Notes under the pieces: generated by a model
Databases searched by the model: none
Seen by the model: only the letters and a program-made list of their open reading frames with translations
Told to the model about the DNA's origin: nothing
Translations under genes and position numbers: made by a program
Shown here: one piece after another, positions 57,023-64,000 of the stretch
Layout of the letters: each line of letters starts with the position of its first letter
Position numbering within the stretch: the first letter of the stretch is position 1
Assembly: GCF_013415325.1 (NCBI RefSeq)
Contig: NZ_JACBYE010000011.1
Location: forward strand, 17,587-81,586
Origin: Sanguibacter inulinus
Lineage (GTDB): Bacteria; Actinomycetota; Actinomycetes; Actinomycetales; Cellulomonadaceae
Direction: 5' to 3'
Length of the DNA stretch: 64,000 bases

Positions 57023-57796
57023 GTGACTGGACAGCCCTCTCAGACGATCAGGGTCGCGGTGCTCGGCGCCGACGGCCGCATGGGACGTGCGGTCTGCGCC
57101 GCCGTCGACGCAGCACCCGACCTCGAGCTCGTGGCGCAGGTGCGCGCCGGTGACGACCTGGCGGCGAACCTCGACGGCGTCGACGTCGCGGTCGACTTCA
57201 CGGTGCCCTCGGTGACCGAGGCCAACGTGCGCACCCTCGTCGATGCTGGTGTGCATGCCGTCGTCGGGACGACAGGCTGGACCGACGAGAGCCGTGGGCG
57301 CATCAGCGACCAGCTGGCTGCGCGGGCCGACCACGGGTCCGAGGTCGGGGTGCTCATCGCCCCGAACTTCGGGCTCAGTGCTGTGCTCGCCATGACCTTC
57401 GCTGCGAAGGCCGCCAGGTTCTTCGAGTCGGTCGAGGTCGTCGAGCTCCACCACCCGGACAAGATCGACGCGCCGAGCGGCACCGCCCGGCACACCGCCG
57501 CCGCGATCGCCGCGGCACGCCGGGAAGCCGGAGTCGCGCCGAGCCCCGACGCGACCGAGACAGGCTTCGACGCGCGTGGCGCCGACGTCGACGGCGTCCG
57601 CGTGCACGCCGTCCGGCTGCGCGGTCTCGTCGCGCACGAGGAGATCTTGCTCGGCAACGAGGGGGAGCAGCTCGTCATCCGCCAAGACTCCTTCGACAGG
57701 AAGTCCTTCATGCCCGGCGTGCTCCTCGCGATCCGCGAGGTCGTCAGCCGGCCCGGCCTCACGGTCGGCCTGGAGAACGTCCTCGACCTCTCGTGA
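57023..57796 (+). CDS. dapB: 4-hydroxy-tetrahydrodipicolinate reductase
   Basis: 257 residues. Second committed step of lysine/diaminopimelate synthesis. NAD(P)H motif VLGADGRMGRAVCAAV; GTTGWTDE; APNFGLSAVL; catalytic VELHHPDKIDAPSGTA. The stop overlaps the next gene by 4 nt. dapA lies about 5 kb downstream. Confidence 0.96.
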   Translation: MTGQPSQTIRVAVLGADGRMGRAVCAAVDAAPDLELVAQVRAGDDLAANLDGVDVAVDFTVPSVTEANVRTLVDAGVHAVVGTTGWTDESRGRISDQLAARADHGSEVGVLIAPNFGLSAVLAMTFAAKAARFFESVEVVELHHPDKIDAPSGTARHTAAAIAAARREAGVAPSPDATETGFDARGADVDGVRVHAVRLRGLVAHEEILLGNEGEQLVIRQDSFDRKSFMPGVLLAIREVVSRPGLTVGLENVLDLS

Positions 57797-58251
57797 AGAT
57801 CCGTCCGCTCCTCGGCGCCGTCGCCGTCACGGCGCTCTTGGCCCTGTACGTCGTCGCGGTCTTCGGCAGGGTCGTGGCCCTCGTGCAGACGGGTGAGCCC
57901 GTCGCGGTGGTCTTCGGCCTCGGTGTGGCCGTGGTCCCGGTGCTCGTGGTCGCGCTCGTGGCCCGCGAGTGGTGGACCGGCGTGGTCGTCCAGCGCATGG
58001 CGGACCGTCTCGCCGCGGACGGCGAGCTGCCTGTCGACACGCTCCCGCGCTCCCCGGGCGGCCGGATCGACAGGTCCGCGGCCGACGAGCAGTTCGGCGC
58101 GTACAGGGCGCGGGTCGAGGCCGAGCCGGAGAGCTGGCGTGCGTGGTACCTGCTGGCCTTCGCCTACGACGCCTCGGGGGACCGTAAGCGCGCCAGGTCG
58201 TCGCTGCGCACGGCGGCAGGGTTCTTCCGCGCGGAGCAGCGCACCCGCTGA
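57793..58251 (+). CDS. Small membrane protein with TPR-like C-terminus
   Basis: 152 residues. Two N-terminal hydrophobic helices (about 5-27 and 38-58) are followed by a soluble part containing one tetratricopeptide-like unit (WRAWYLLAFAYDASGDRKRA). Coupled to dapB through a GTGA overlap. Function unknown; similar proteins follow dapB in related actinobacteria. Confidence 0.8.
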   Translation: MKIRPLLGAVAVTALLALYVVAVFGRVVALVQTGEPVAVVFGLGVAVVPVLVVALVAREWWTGVVVQRMADRLAADGELPVDTLPRSPGGRIDRSAADEQFGAYRARVEAEPESWRAWYLLAFAYDASGDRKRARSSLRTAAGFFRAEQRTR

Positions 58252-58328
58252 CATGCGACCCTGAGCCGGAGCGTGCGCGCGCCCCCTGCTCGGCGCAGCG
58301 GCGGCGGACAGGCGAGGGACGCGTCAGG

Positions 58329-58844
58329 CTAGCGGTCGAGGGACGCCGACCACCGTCGTTCTGCGACGGGACGCCCCGCCACGTCGAGGACGCGGGTCCG
58401 GCCGTCCTCGGCCAGCCCAGCCCCTGCGAAGAAGGCCTCGCGCGCCGCGTCGCCCTCGAGCACCCAGGTGCTCAGGTCCTCGGCCCCGTCGGCACGGAGC
58501 CTGTCCACGGCAGCAGACAGCAGCCGAGATCCGTGCCCGGAGCGCTGGGCGGTCGGCAGCACCTCGAGCGCGACGACCTGACCTGGCGCGACCGCCACGA
58601 AGCCGACGACGTCAGCCCGCTCGCAGGCCACGAGGACAGCGAAGTCCCGGCCGGGCGGCGAGGTGATCGCCGTCTCCCAGCGCTCTCGCATCTGGGCGAC
58701 GTCCAGGTCCGCGAGCGCCTCGTCGCCGAGAGCGCTCCCGTGCGCGGCCCGCCAGGCCTCGACCTGGATGCGGACGACGTGGTCGGCGTCCTCGGGCAGG
58801 GACGGGCGGACGGAGACGTCTGCGGACTCGGTGAACAGTGCCAT
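58329..58844 (-). CDS. GNAT family N-acetyltransferase
   Basis: 171 residues with the GNAT fold: VRIQVEAWRAAH near the start, then VVALEVLPTAQRSGHGSRLL (acetyl-CoA-binding loop Q/R-x-x-G-x-G) and the closing AREAFFAGAGL. Substrate unknown. ATG 58844. Convergent with the preceding membrane-protein gene and 58 nt from the aldehyde dehydrogenase stop on the same strand. Confidence 0.9.
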   Translation of the reverse strand: MALFTESADVSVRPSLPEDADHVVRIQVEAWRAAHGSALGDEALADLDVAQMRERWETAITSPPGRDFAVLVACERADVVGFVAVAPGQVVALEVLPTAQRSGHGSRLLSAAVDRLRADGAEDLSTWVLEGDAAREAFFAGAGLAEDGRTRVLDVAGRPVAERRWSASLDR

Positions 58845-58902
58845 GGCGCGACCCTACCGGCTGCGTCTCGTCAGCGACCGCCCGGACCCGGACCCGAGGT
58901 GC

Positions 58903-60375
58903 TCACATCGCGACGTAGACGGTCTCGAGGTACTCGTCGAGGCCTGCCTCCCCGCCCTCTCGGCCGAGCCCTGACTGCTTGAGCCCTCCGAAGGGGGCGC
59001 TCGCGTCGGAGACCAGACCACGGTTGATGCCGATCATCCCGGCCTCGAGCGAGTCGGACAGGTGCAGGGCGCGGCCGAGGTCACGGGTGTACGCATAGGC
59101 CACCAGGCCGTACTCGGTGCCGTTCGCGAGCTCGATCCCGTCGTCGTCCGAGCCGAAGGTGACGACGGGGGCGACGGGGCCGAAGGTCTCCTCGGTGACG
59201 ACGGCGCGGTCCCGGGGGACACGGTCGAGGACCGTGGGCAGGTAGAAGTGCCCGCGCCCCGAGGGCGCAGACCCGCCAGTGCGCACGCGGGCTCCGGCGT
59301 CGACCGCCGACTGGACGACCGAGCCGACAGACTCCACGGCTGCGGCCTCGATGAGCGGGCCGACGGTGACGCCGTCCCGGCTCCCGGGGCCGACCACCAG
59401 GTCGTCGAAGGCCGCGGTGAGCCTGTCCGTGAACTCGGCAGCCACGGACTCCTGCACGAGGAACCTGTTGGCTGCGACGCAGGTCTGCCCGGAGTTGCGC
59501 ATCTTCGCGATCATCGCGCCCTCGACCGCAGCGTCAAGGTCTGCGTCGGCGAAGACGAGGAACGGGGCGTTCCCGCCGAGCTCCATCGACGTCTTGAGGA
59601 TGCCGCCCGCGGCGCTCTCGAGCAGCGAGCGTCCGACAGGGGTCGACCCAGTGAAGGAGAGCTTGCGCAGGCGAGGGTCGGCGAGCAGCGGACCTGTGAC
59701 GTCCCGCGAGGACGACGTCGGGACGACGTTGAGGATACCGCCCGGCAGCCCGTGCGCCACGAGCGCGGCGCGCACGAGCTCGGCCACGTAGAGCGTGGTG
59801 AGAGGGGTCAGCCGGGCAGGCTTGACGACGACCGTGCAGCCCGCGGCGAGCGCGGGTGCGATCTTGCGGGTGAGCATGGCCAGCGGGAAGTTCCAGGGCG
59901 TGATGAGGAGCGCCGGGCCGACGGGCCGGCGGTGGATCATCTGCGTGCCACCGCCGGCGGGGGAGGTGCGCACGAGGCCGGGGACCCGGACCGCCTGCTC
60001 GGAGTACCACCTGACGAACTCTGCACCGTAGGTGACCTCGGCCCGCGACTCGGCGAGTGGCTTGCCGCACTCGGCGGTGATGAGCGCGGCGACGTCGTCG
60101 GCGTTGCGGGTCAGGGCGTCGAACACGTCGCGGAGCACGTCGGAGCGGGTCCGCGGTGACGTGCGACGCCAGACCTCGGCGTGCTCGTGCGCGGCGTCGA
60201 GGGCCCGCAGGCCGTCGTCGGGCGAGCCGTCGGCCACGTCGAAGAGCGACTCTTCGGTCGCCGGGTCCCAGACCTCGAAGGTCGCGCCGGTGCTCGAGGG
60301 CTGCCAGCGGCCGTCGACGAGCATCGACGTGGGGAGGTGGGCTGCGACGGAGGGGGACAGGGGTGAGGTGCTCAT
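58903..60375 (-). CDS. gabD: Succinate-semialdehyde dehydrogenase (NAD(P)+) family
   Basis: 490 residues. Aldehyde dehydrogenase with [20 protein letters not shown], nucleotide loop [14 protein letters not shown], catalytic Glu in [12 protein letters not shown] and catalytic Cys in [14 protein letters not shown]. Sequence style fits succinate-semialdehyde dehydrogenases of the GabD group; other semialdehydes are possible. ATG 60375; CATACT lies 5 nt upstream, so the mRNA may be leaderless. Confidence 0.88.
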   Translation of the reverse strand: MSTSPLSPSVAAHLPTSMLVDGRWQPSSTGATFEVWDPATEESLFDVADGSPDDGLRALDAAHEHAEVWRRTSPRTRSDVLRDVFDALTRNADDVAALITAECGKPLAESRAEVTYGAEFVRWYSEQAVRVPGLVRTSPAGGGTQMIHRRPVGPALLITPWNFPLAMLTRKIAPALAAGCTVVVKPARLTPLTTLYVAELVRAALVAHGLPGGILNVVPTSSSRDVTGPLLADPRLRKLSFTGSTPVGRSLLESAAGGILKTSMELGGNAPFLVFADADLDAAVEGAMIAKMRNSGQTCVAANRFLVQESVAAEFTDRLTAAFDDLVVGPGSRDGVTVGPLIEAAAVESVGSVVQSAVDAGARVRTGGSAPSGRGHFYLPTVLDRVPRDRAVVTEETFGPVAPVVTFGSDDDGIELANGTEYGLVAYAYTRDLGRALHLSDSLEAGMIGINRGLVSDASAPFGGLKQSGLGREGGEAGLDEYLETVYVAM

Positions 60376-60488
60376 CCCTCAGTATGGGCACGGGGGCGCC
60401 ACGGTCGCCCGAGGAGACGCAGGGGAGACGTCGTCTGCACCCCGCTGCGCAGGAGGGACGTGCCCCAGGTCACCCACCAGCCCGGGCC

Positions 60489-60494
60489 TAGACT
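60489..60494 (+). promoter_or_regulatory. Leaderless promoter of thyA
   Basis: TAGACT ends 7 nt before ATG 60502, with no ribosome binding site between. Confidence 0.55.
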
Positions 60495-60501
60495 GGACGC
60501 C

Positions 60502-61332
60502 ATGACGTCTTCGCCTCTGCAGGTCCCTCCGCCCGCCGTCCCGACGCAGTACGAAGACCTGCTGCGCCACGTCATGGAGCACGGGACCCGCAAGGCAGAC
60601 CGCACAGGGACGGGGACCCGCAGCGTGTTCGGGCACCAGATGCGCTTCGACCTCTCCGAGGGCTTCCCGCTCGTGACGACCAAGCGCGTCCACCTGCGAT
60701 CGATCGTCGGCGAGCTCTTGTGGTTCTTGCGCGGCGACTCCAACGTCCGCTGGCTCCAGGACAACGGCGTGCGGATCTGGAACGAGTGGGCGGACGAGGA
60801 CGGCGAGCTCGGCCCCGTCTACGGCGTCCAGTGGCGCTCGTGGCCCACACCCGACGGCCGGCACGTCGACCAGGTCTCCCAGGTCCTCGAGACGCTGCGC
60901 ACGAACCCCGACTCCCGGCGGATGATCGTCTCGGCCTGGAACGTCGCAGACCTCGACGAGATGGCGCTCATGCCGTGCCATGCCTTCTTCCAGTTCTACG
61001 TCGCGGACGGCAGGCTCTCGTGCCAGCTGTACCAGCGCTCGGCCGACCTGTTCCTCGGGGTGCCCTTCAACGTCGCGAGCTACGCGCTCCTCACGCACAT
61101 GGTCGCCCAGCAGGTAGGGCTCGAGGTCGGCGACTTCGTCTGGACCGGCGGGGACTGCCACGTCTACGACAACCACGTCGAGCAGGTCACCGAGCAGCTG
61201 ACCCGCACCCCCTACGCCTTCCCGACCCTCGCCCTGCGCAAGGCGTCGTCGCTCTTCGACTACACCTTCGACGACGTGGTCGTCGAGGGCTATCAGCACC
61301 ACCCGACGATCTCGGCCCCGGTCGCGGTATGA
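60502..61332 (+). CDS. thyA: Thymidylate synthase ThyA
   Basis: 276 residues. Makes dTMP from dUMP using methylene-tetrahydrofolate. Motifs: [29 protein letters not shown], catalytic Cys in [25 protein letters not shown]. Overlaps folA by 4 nt (ATGA), the expected partner that regenerates tetrahydrofolate. ATG 60502 opens after the promoter hexamer. Confidence 0.97.
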   Translation: MTSSPLQVPPPAVPTQYEDLLRHVMEHGTRKADRTGTGTRSVFGHQMRFDLSEGFPLVTTKRVHLRSIVGELLWFLRGDSNVRWLQDNGVRIWNEWADEDGELGPVYGVQWRSWPTPDGRHVDQVSQVLETLRTNPDSRRMIVSAWNVADLDEMALMPCHAFFQFYVADGRLSCQLYQRSADLFLGVPFNVASYALLTHMVAQQVGLEVGDFVWTGGDCHVYDNHVEQVTEQLTRTPYAFPTLALRKASSLFDYTFDDVVVEGYQHHPTISAPVAV

Positions 61333-61868
61333 GCCCGGCGCAGCAGGTGGGCCTCGTCTGGGCGCAGGCGCGCGGCGGGGTCATCGGCGCCGGGGGGACG
61401 ATGCCCTGGCACCTGCCCGAGGACGGCGCACACTTCCGCCGGACGACCGCGGGGTCGGCCGTCGTCATGGGGCGCGCCACGTGGGACTCGCTCCCGAGCC
61501 GGTTCCGCCCGCTGCCCGGCCGCACCAACATCGTGCTCACCCGCACACCAGGGCTCGCGCTCGAAGGGGCCGAGGTCGTCGGGTCCCTCGAGGAGGCGCT
61601 CGCCGTCGCGGCCGACCGCTCGCCAGGTCGGGTCTGGGTGATGGGTGGCGGCGAGGTCTACAGGCAGGCGCTCGCTGTCGCCGACCTCCTCGTGGTGACC
61701 GAGATCGACACGCAGGTCGACGGGGACACGTACGCGCCGGAGATCGGTGACGGCTGGGTGCCCGAGCCTGTCGTCGGAGACGAGAGCGGTCCTGACGGCT
61801 GGACGCAGTCCCGCACAGGGCTCCGATTCAGGTTCGTCGAGCACCGCCGGGCAGCGCCGCTCGGCTGA
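61329..61868 (+). CDS. folA: Dihydrofolate reductase
   Basis: 179 residues. NADPH-dependent reduction of dihydrofolate. Motifs: [20 protein letters not shown] (acidic active-site residue), [34 protein letters not shown]. Translationally coupled to thyA. The convergent polysaccharide deacetylase gene ends 15 nt later. Confidence 0.96.
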   Translation: MSPAQQVGLVWAQARGGVIGAGGTMPWHLPEDGAHFRRTTAGSAVVMGRATWDSLPSRFRPLPGRTNIVLTRTPGLALEGAEVVGSLEEALAVAADRSPGRVWVMGGGEVYRQALAVADLLVVTEIDTQVDGDTYAPEIGDGWVPEPVVGDESGPDGWTQSRTGLRFRFVEHRRAAPLG

Positions 61869-61883
61869 GGCCCCCGGCCTCCC

Positions 61884-62669
61884 TCAGGCTGGGACCTGCT
61901 CCGCCGCGCGCAGCTCGGACACGGAGACGAAGGTGTAGCCCTCGTCGGTCAGCTCGGCGAGCAGCCTGCGCACCGCGACGTACAACGAGTCGGCGGGGGT
62001 CCCGCGGCCGTCGTGGCAGAGCACGACCATGCCCGGGCTCGCCGTCGCGACGTCGGTGTCGACCACCTTCTCCGCCTTCTCGGTCGGCAGGTGGTGCGAC
62101 CACAGCGCCACGTCGTACCCGAGCTCTGAGGCGACGAGCAGGCCCGGTGCGTCGATCCGTCCCCAGGGTGGCCGCACGAGCGTGGGTGCGGTCCCGGTCG
62201 TCGTGGCGATCGCGTCGTGCGTCGAGCCGAGGTTCTCGCGGATCGCGTCGACGCTCATCGTGCTGAGGTCGAGGTGCCCAGACCCGTGGCTGGCGATCTC
62301 GTGACCGGCGTCGTGGACGTCCCGGGTGATCTCGGGGTGCTCGACGACGGCGTCGCCCATCTGGAAGAACGTCGCCCGGGCGTCGTGCGCGGCGAGCGCG
62401 TCGAGGACCTGCGGGGTCCAGCGCGGGTCGGGTCCGTCGTCGAAGGTGAGCGAGACGAGCCTCTCGGCAGGGTGGGCCCGCCAGAAGACCTCGGTGCGGC
62501 ACGCGACCGTCGAGTCTTGGGGGCGCGGCGCGACACGGTCGGTGGGGGACAGGCCGCGGTGCGGGGCGATCCCCGTCAGGGCCTCGGCCGTGAGGACGGC
62601 GCCGACGGTCCCCACCATCGTCAGCGCGGACGCGCCCATCATGCGGCGTCTGGACATGGTCGTGCTCAT
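61884..62669 (-). CDS. Polysaccharide deacetylase (NodB family), exported
   Basis: 261 residues. A twin-arginine-like signal (SRRRMMGASALTMVGTVGAV) precedes the NodB domain: SLTFDDGPDPRW (metal Asp pair), HEIASHGSGHLDLS (metal histidines), RPPWGRIDAPG, and VVLCHDGRG. Such enzymes deacetylate peptidoglycan or other wall polymers. ATG 62669 has AGGGGG 8 nt upstream; a longer in-frame start at 62717 is less likely. Promoter TAGGGT on the minus strand at 62719-62724. Confidence 0.92.
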   Translation of the reverse strand: MSTTMSRRRMMGASALTMVGTVGAVLTAEALTGIAPHRGLSPTDRVAPRPQDSTVACRTEVFWRAHPAERLVSLTFDDGPDPRWTPQVLDALAAHDARATFFQMGDAVVEHPEITRDVHDAGHEIASHGSGHLDLSTMSVDAIRENLGSTHDAIATTTGTAPTLVRPPWGRIDAPGLLVASELGYDVALWSHHLPTEKAEKVVDTDVATASPGMVVLCHDGRGTPADSLYVAVRRLLAELTDEGYTFVSVSELRAAEQVPA

Positions 62670-62718
62670 ACGGTGGCCCCCTGCTGGACGTGCTGCGGCC
62701 CCTCGGCCGCGCGCCAAG

Positions 62719-62724
62719 ACCCTA
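62719..62724 (-). promoter_or_regulatory. Promoter -10 of the deacetylase gene
   Basis: TAGGGT on the minus strand; transcription would start near 62712 with a leader of about 43 nt carrying the ribosome binding site. Confidence 0.4.
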
Positions 62725-62797
62725 CCGGACCAGCGAGGACCCTCGGCGTAGCTGCGAGCAGCGGGTCTCCGGGTCCCGTCCTGGGGGCCGCGACGGG

Positions 62798-62803
62798 TAG
62801 GTT
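62798..62803 (+). promoter_or_regulatory. Leaderless promoter of dapA
   Basis: TAGGTT ends 6 nt before ATG 62810. ATG 62804 touches the hexamer and would not be in the transcript, so 62810 is taken as start. Confidence 0.55.
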
Positions 62804-62809
62804 ATGACC

Positions 62810-63730
62810 ATGGCGCTCCCGACCTCCAGCACCCGTCCCTTCGGCACGATGCTCACCGCGATGGTGACCCCCTTCAGCCCCGACGGTGCTGTCGACCTCG
62901 ACGCCGCCGTCGCTCTCGCGGCGCACCTGGTCGACGGTGGGCACGACGGTCTGGTGCTCAACGGGACGACGGGGGAGTCCCCGACGACCCATGCCCCCGA
63001 GAAGGCCGACCTGGTCCGCGCCGTCGTCGACGCCGTCGGAGACCGCGCCGTGATCGTCGCGGGGGCCGGCTCGAACGACACCGACCACTCGATCCGCATG
63101 GCCGAGCAGTCGGCGGCCGCCGGCGCGCACGGGCTGCTCGTCGTCTCGCCCTACTACTCCCGCCCCTCGCAGGGGGGCATCGTCCAGCACACCACGGCGA
63201 TCGCCGACTCGACCGACCTGCCCGTCATGGTCTACGACATCCCGGGCCGCTCGGGTGTGCGCCTCACCTCCGAGACCTACGAGCGGCTCGCGGGGCACGA
63301 CAAGATCGTGGCCGTGAAGGACGCGACCGGTGACGTCTACGCCGCCGCGCAGAACATCGCCCGCACGGGTCTCGCCTGGTACAGCGGCGACGACGCCCTC
63401 TATCTGCCCTTCCTGGCCCACGGTGCCGTGGGTCTCGTGAGCGTCGTGGGGCACGTCGTGGGTCGCGAGCTCGTCGAGATCGGGCAGGCCTTCCAGGCGG
63501 GGGACCACGCACGGGCCACGTCGCTGTTCGTCGGCATCGTGCCGGTCATCGACGCAGTGATGGGTGGCGGCTTCGGCGTGGTGATGATCAAGTCGGCGCT
63601 CGTCGACCTCGGTCTCATCCCTGACGGGCACCTCAGGCTCCCGCAGGTCGGGGCGACGCAGGCCGAGGCTGAGGCCGTGCGCGCTGCGCTGCGCGCCGTC
63701 GGGCTGCTCGACGGCTCTGCCTCGCTGTAG
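62810..63730 (+). CDS. dapA: 4-hydroxy-tetrahydrodipicolinate synthase
   Basis: 306 residues. First step of the lysine/diaminopimelate branch. Motifs: GLVLNGTTGESPTT, VVSPYYSRPSQGG (catalytic Tyr), VMVYDIPGRSG and Schiff-base Lys in IVAVKDATGD. Start set by the promoter position. In relatives an RNase J gene often follows; here a different gene does. Confidence 0.95.
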   Translation: MALPTSSTRPFGTMLTAMVTPFSPDGAVDLDAAVALAAHLVDGGHDGLVLNGTTGESPTTHAPEKADLVRAVVDAVGDRAVIVAGAGSNDTDHSIRMAEQSAAAGAHGLLVVSPYYSRPSQGGIVQHTTAIADSTDLPVMVYDIPGRSGVRLTSETYERLAGHDKIVAVKDATGDVYAAAQNIARTGLAWYSGDDALYLPFLAHGAVGLVSVVGHVVGRELVEIGQAFQAGDHARATSLFVGIVPVIDAVMGGGFGVVMIKSALVDLGLIPDGHLRLPQVGATQAEAEAVRAALRAVGLLDGSASL

Positions 63731-63878
63731 ACGGCGTCTGACAGAGGGGTCGCCCTGTCCCTGCGGCCGGTCAGGTGACGAGCCGAACGGGGTGCGCGTT
63801 CACCGCCACAGGGGTCTCCTCTGCGGGTGATGTTCGACGCGTTGTCGTCGCGGGAGGTGGGGACCTCTCCCCGCTGAC

Positions 63879-63907
63879 CTGACGCGGCGCTGTCGCGCGT
63901 ATACCCT
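63879..63907 (+). promoter_or_regulatory. Probable promoter of the last gene
   Basis: CTGACG (63879-63884) and TACCCT (63902-63907) are 17 bp apart, giving a leader of about 45 nt. Confidence 0.45.
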
Positions 63908-63958
63908 GACAGCGATTCCGCGAAGCATGCCGAGCTCCACCACCTGGGAGGACCCCCC

Positions 63959-64000
63959 ATGACCTCACGCTTCAACCCCCCTCCGGGTTGGCCCCCTGCC
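63959..64000 (+). CDS. Start of a gene cut by the right edge
   Basis: ATG 63959 with GGGAGGA 6 nt upstream opens a frame reading MTSRFNPPPGWPPA to the window end. The NPPPGWP sequence resembles proline-rich N-termini of actinobacterial membrane proteins (DUF2510 or RDD type), but too little is visible to assign it. Confidence 0.65.
   Translation, partial: MTSRFNPPPGWPPA

Noticed and set aside
62804..62809. ATG 62804 as dapA start
   Set aside because: It directly follows the -10 hexamer and would not be transcribed; ATG 62810 fits the leaderless spacing.

Overview
The window is a 64 kb, very GC-rich chromosomal segment from an actinobacterium. The gene order (amt-glnK-glnD-ffh; rpsP-khpA-rimM-trmD-rplS-lepB-rnhB-DUF2469; yraN-comM-dprA-xerC-whiG-M23-rpsB-tsf-pyrH-frr-cdsA-rlmN-dxr-rseP-ispG-proS; rimP-nusA-ylxR-infB-rbfA-truB-ribF-rpsO-pnp-dapB-thyA-folA-dapA) is the classical actinobacterial translation and cell-envelope core. 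Alanine-rich tails on ribosomal proteins and a WhiG/FliA-type sigma factor next to xerC suggest Micrococcales (Cellulomonas/Sanguibacter-like). The order and family are inference; no 16S rRNA gene is present.

Layout. 1-3.4 kb: nitrogen sensing (partial Amt, GlnK, a GlnD without its C-terminal ACT domains). 3.4-11.2 kb: signal recognition particle GTPase, an amidohydrolase, then ribosome maturation, tRNA methylation, signal peptidase and RNase HII genes. 11.2-19.1 kb: an accessory region with a cupin protein, 26-bp tandem repeats, a SufR-like regulator, a 58-codon gene, an actinobacterial NirK-type membrane copper protein lacking its catalytic core, a 7Fe ferredoxin, a cytochrome b/molybdopterin oxidoreductase fusion with a small HMA-like partner, an RpiB-like isomerase and a Crp/Fnr regulator. 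19.3-25.9 kb: natural-transformation type genes (comM, dprA), xerC, a flagellar/sporulation type sigma factor and an M23 peptidase whose reading frame runs antisense through the sigma gene. 26.3-39.3 kb: rpsB to proS. 39.5-56 kb: a lipoprotein, then rimP to pnp with an inserted ABC transporter pair, an M16 protease and an unknown membrane protein. 57-64 kb: lysine/peptidoglycan precursor genes dapB and dapA, flanking thyA-folA, an aldehyde dehydrogenase and a polysaccharide deacetylase. The last gene runs off the right edge.

How it fits together. Most genes are housekeeping and organised in short operons with 1-4 nt start/stop overlaps, separated by strong GC hairpins, mostly without a U-tract. 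Promoters repeatedly show a TAGNNT -10 hexamer. For proS, dapB, thyA and dapA this hexamer lies 6-7 nt before the start codon, which implies leaderless mRNAs. The most interesting part is 11.8-19.1 kb. A Crp/Fnr regulator with an FNR-like recognition helix lies near an FNR-type box spaced as a class II promoter ahead of the molybdoenzyme gene. The neighbouring NirK-type gene keeps its membrane, cupredoxin and C-terminal tail parts but has lost the nitrite-reductase core. I read this as a remodelled or decayed nitrogen-oxide/redox cassette.
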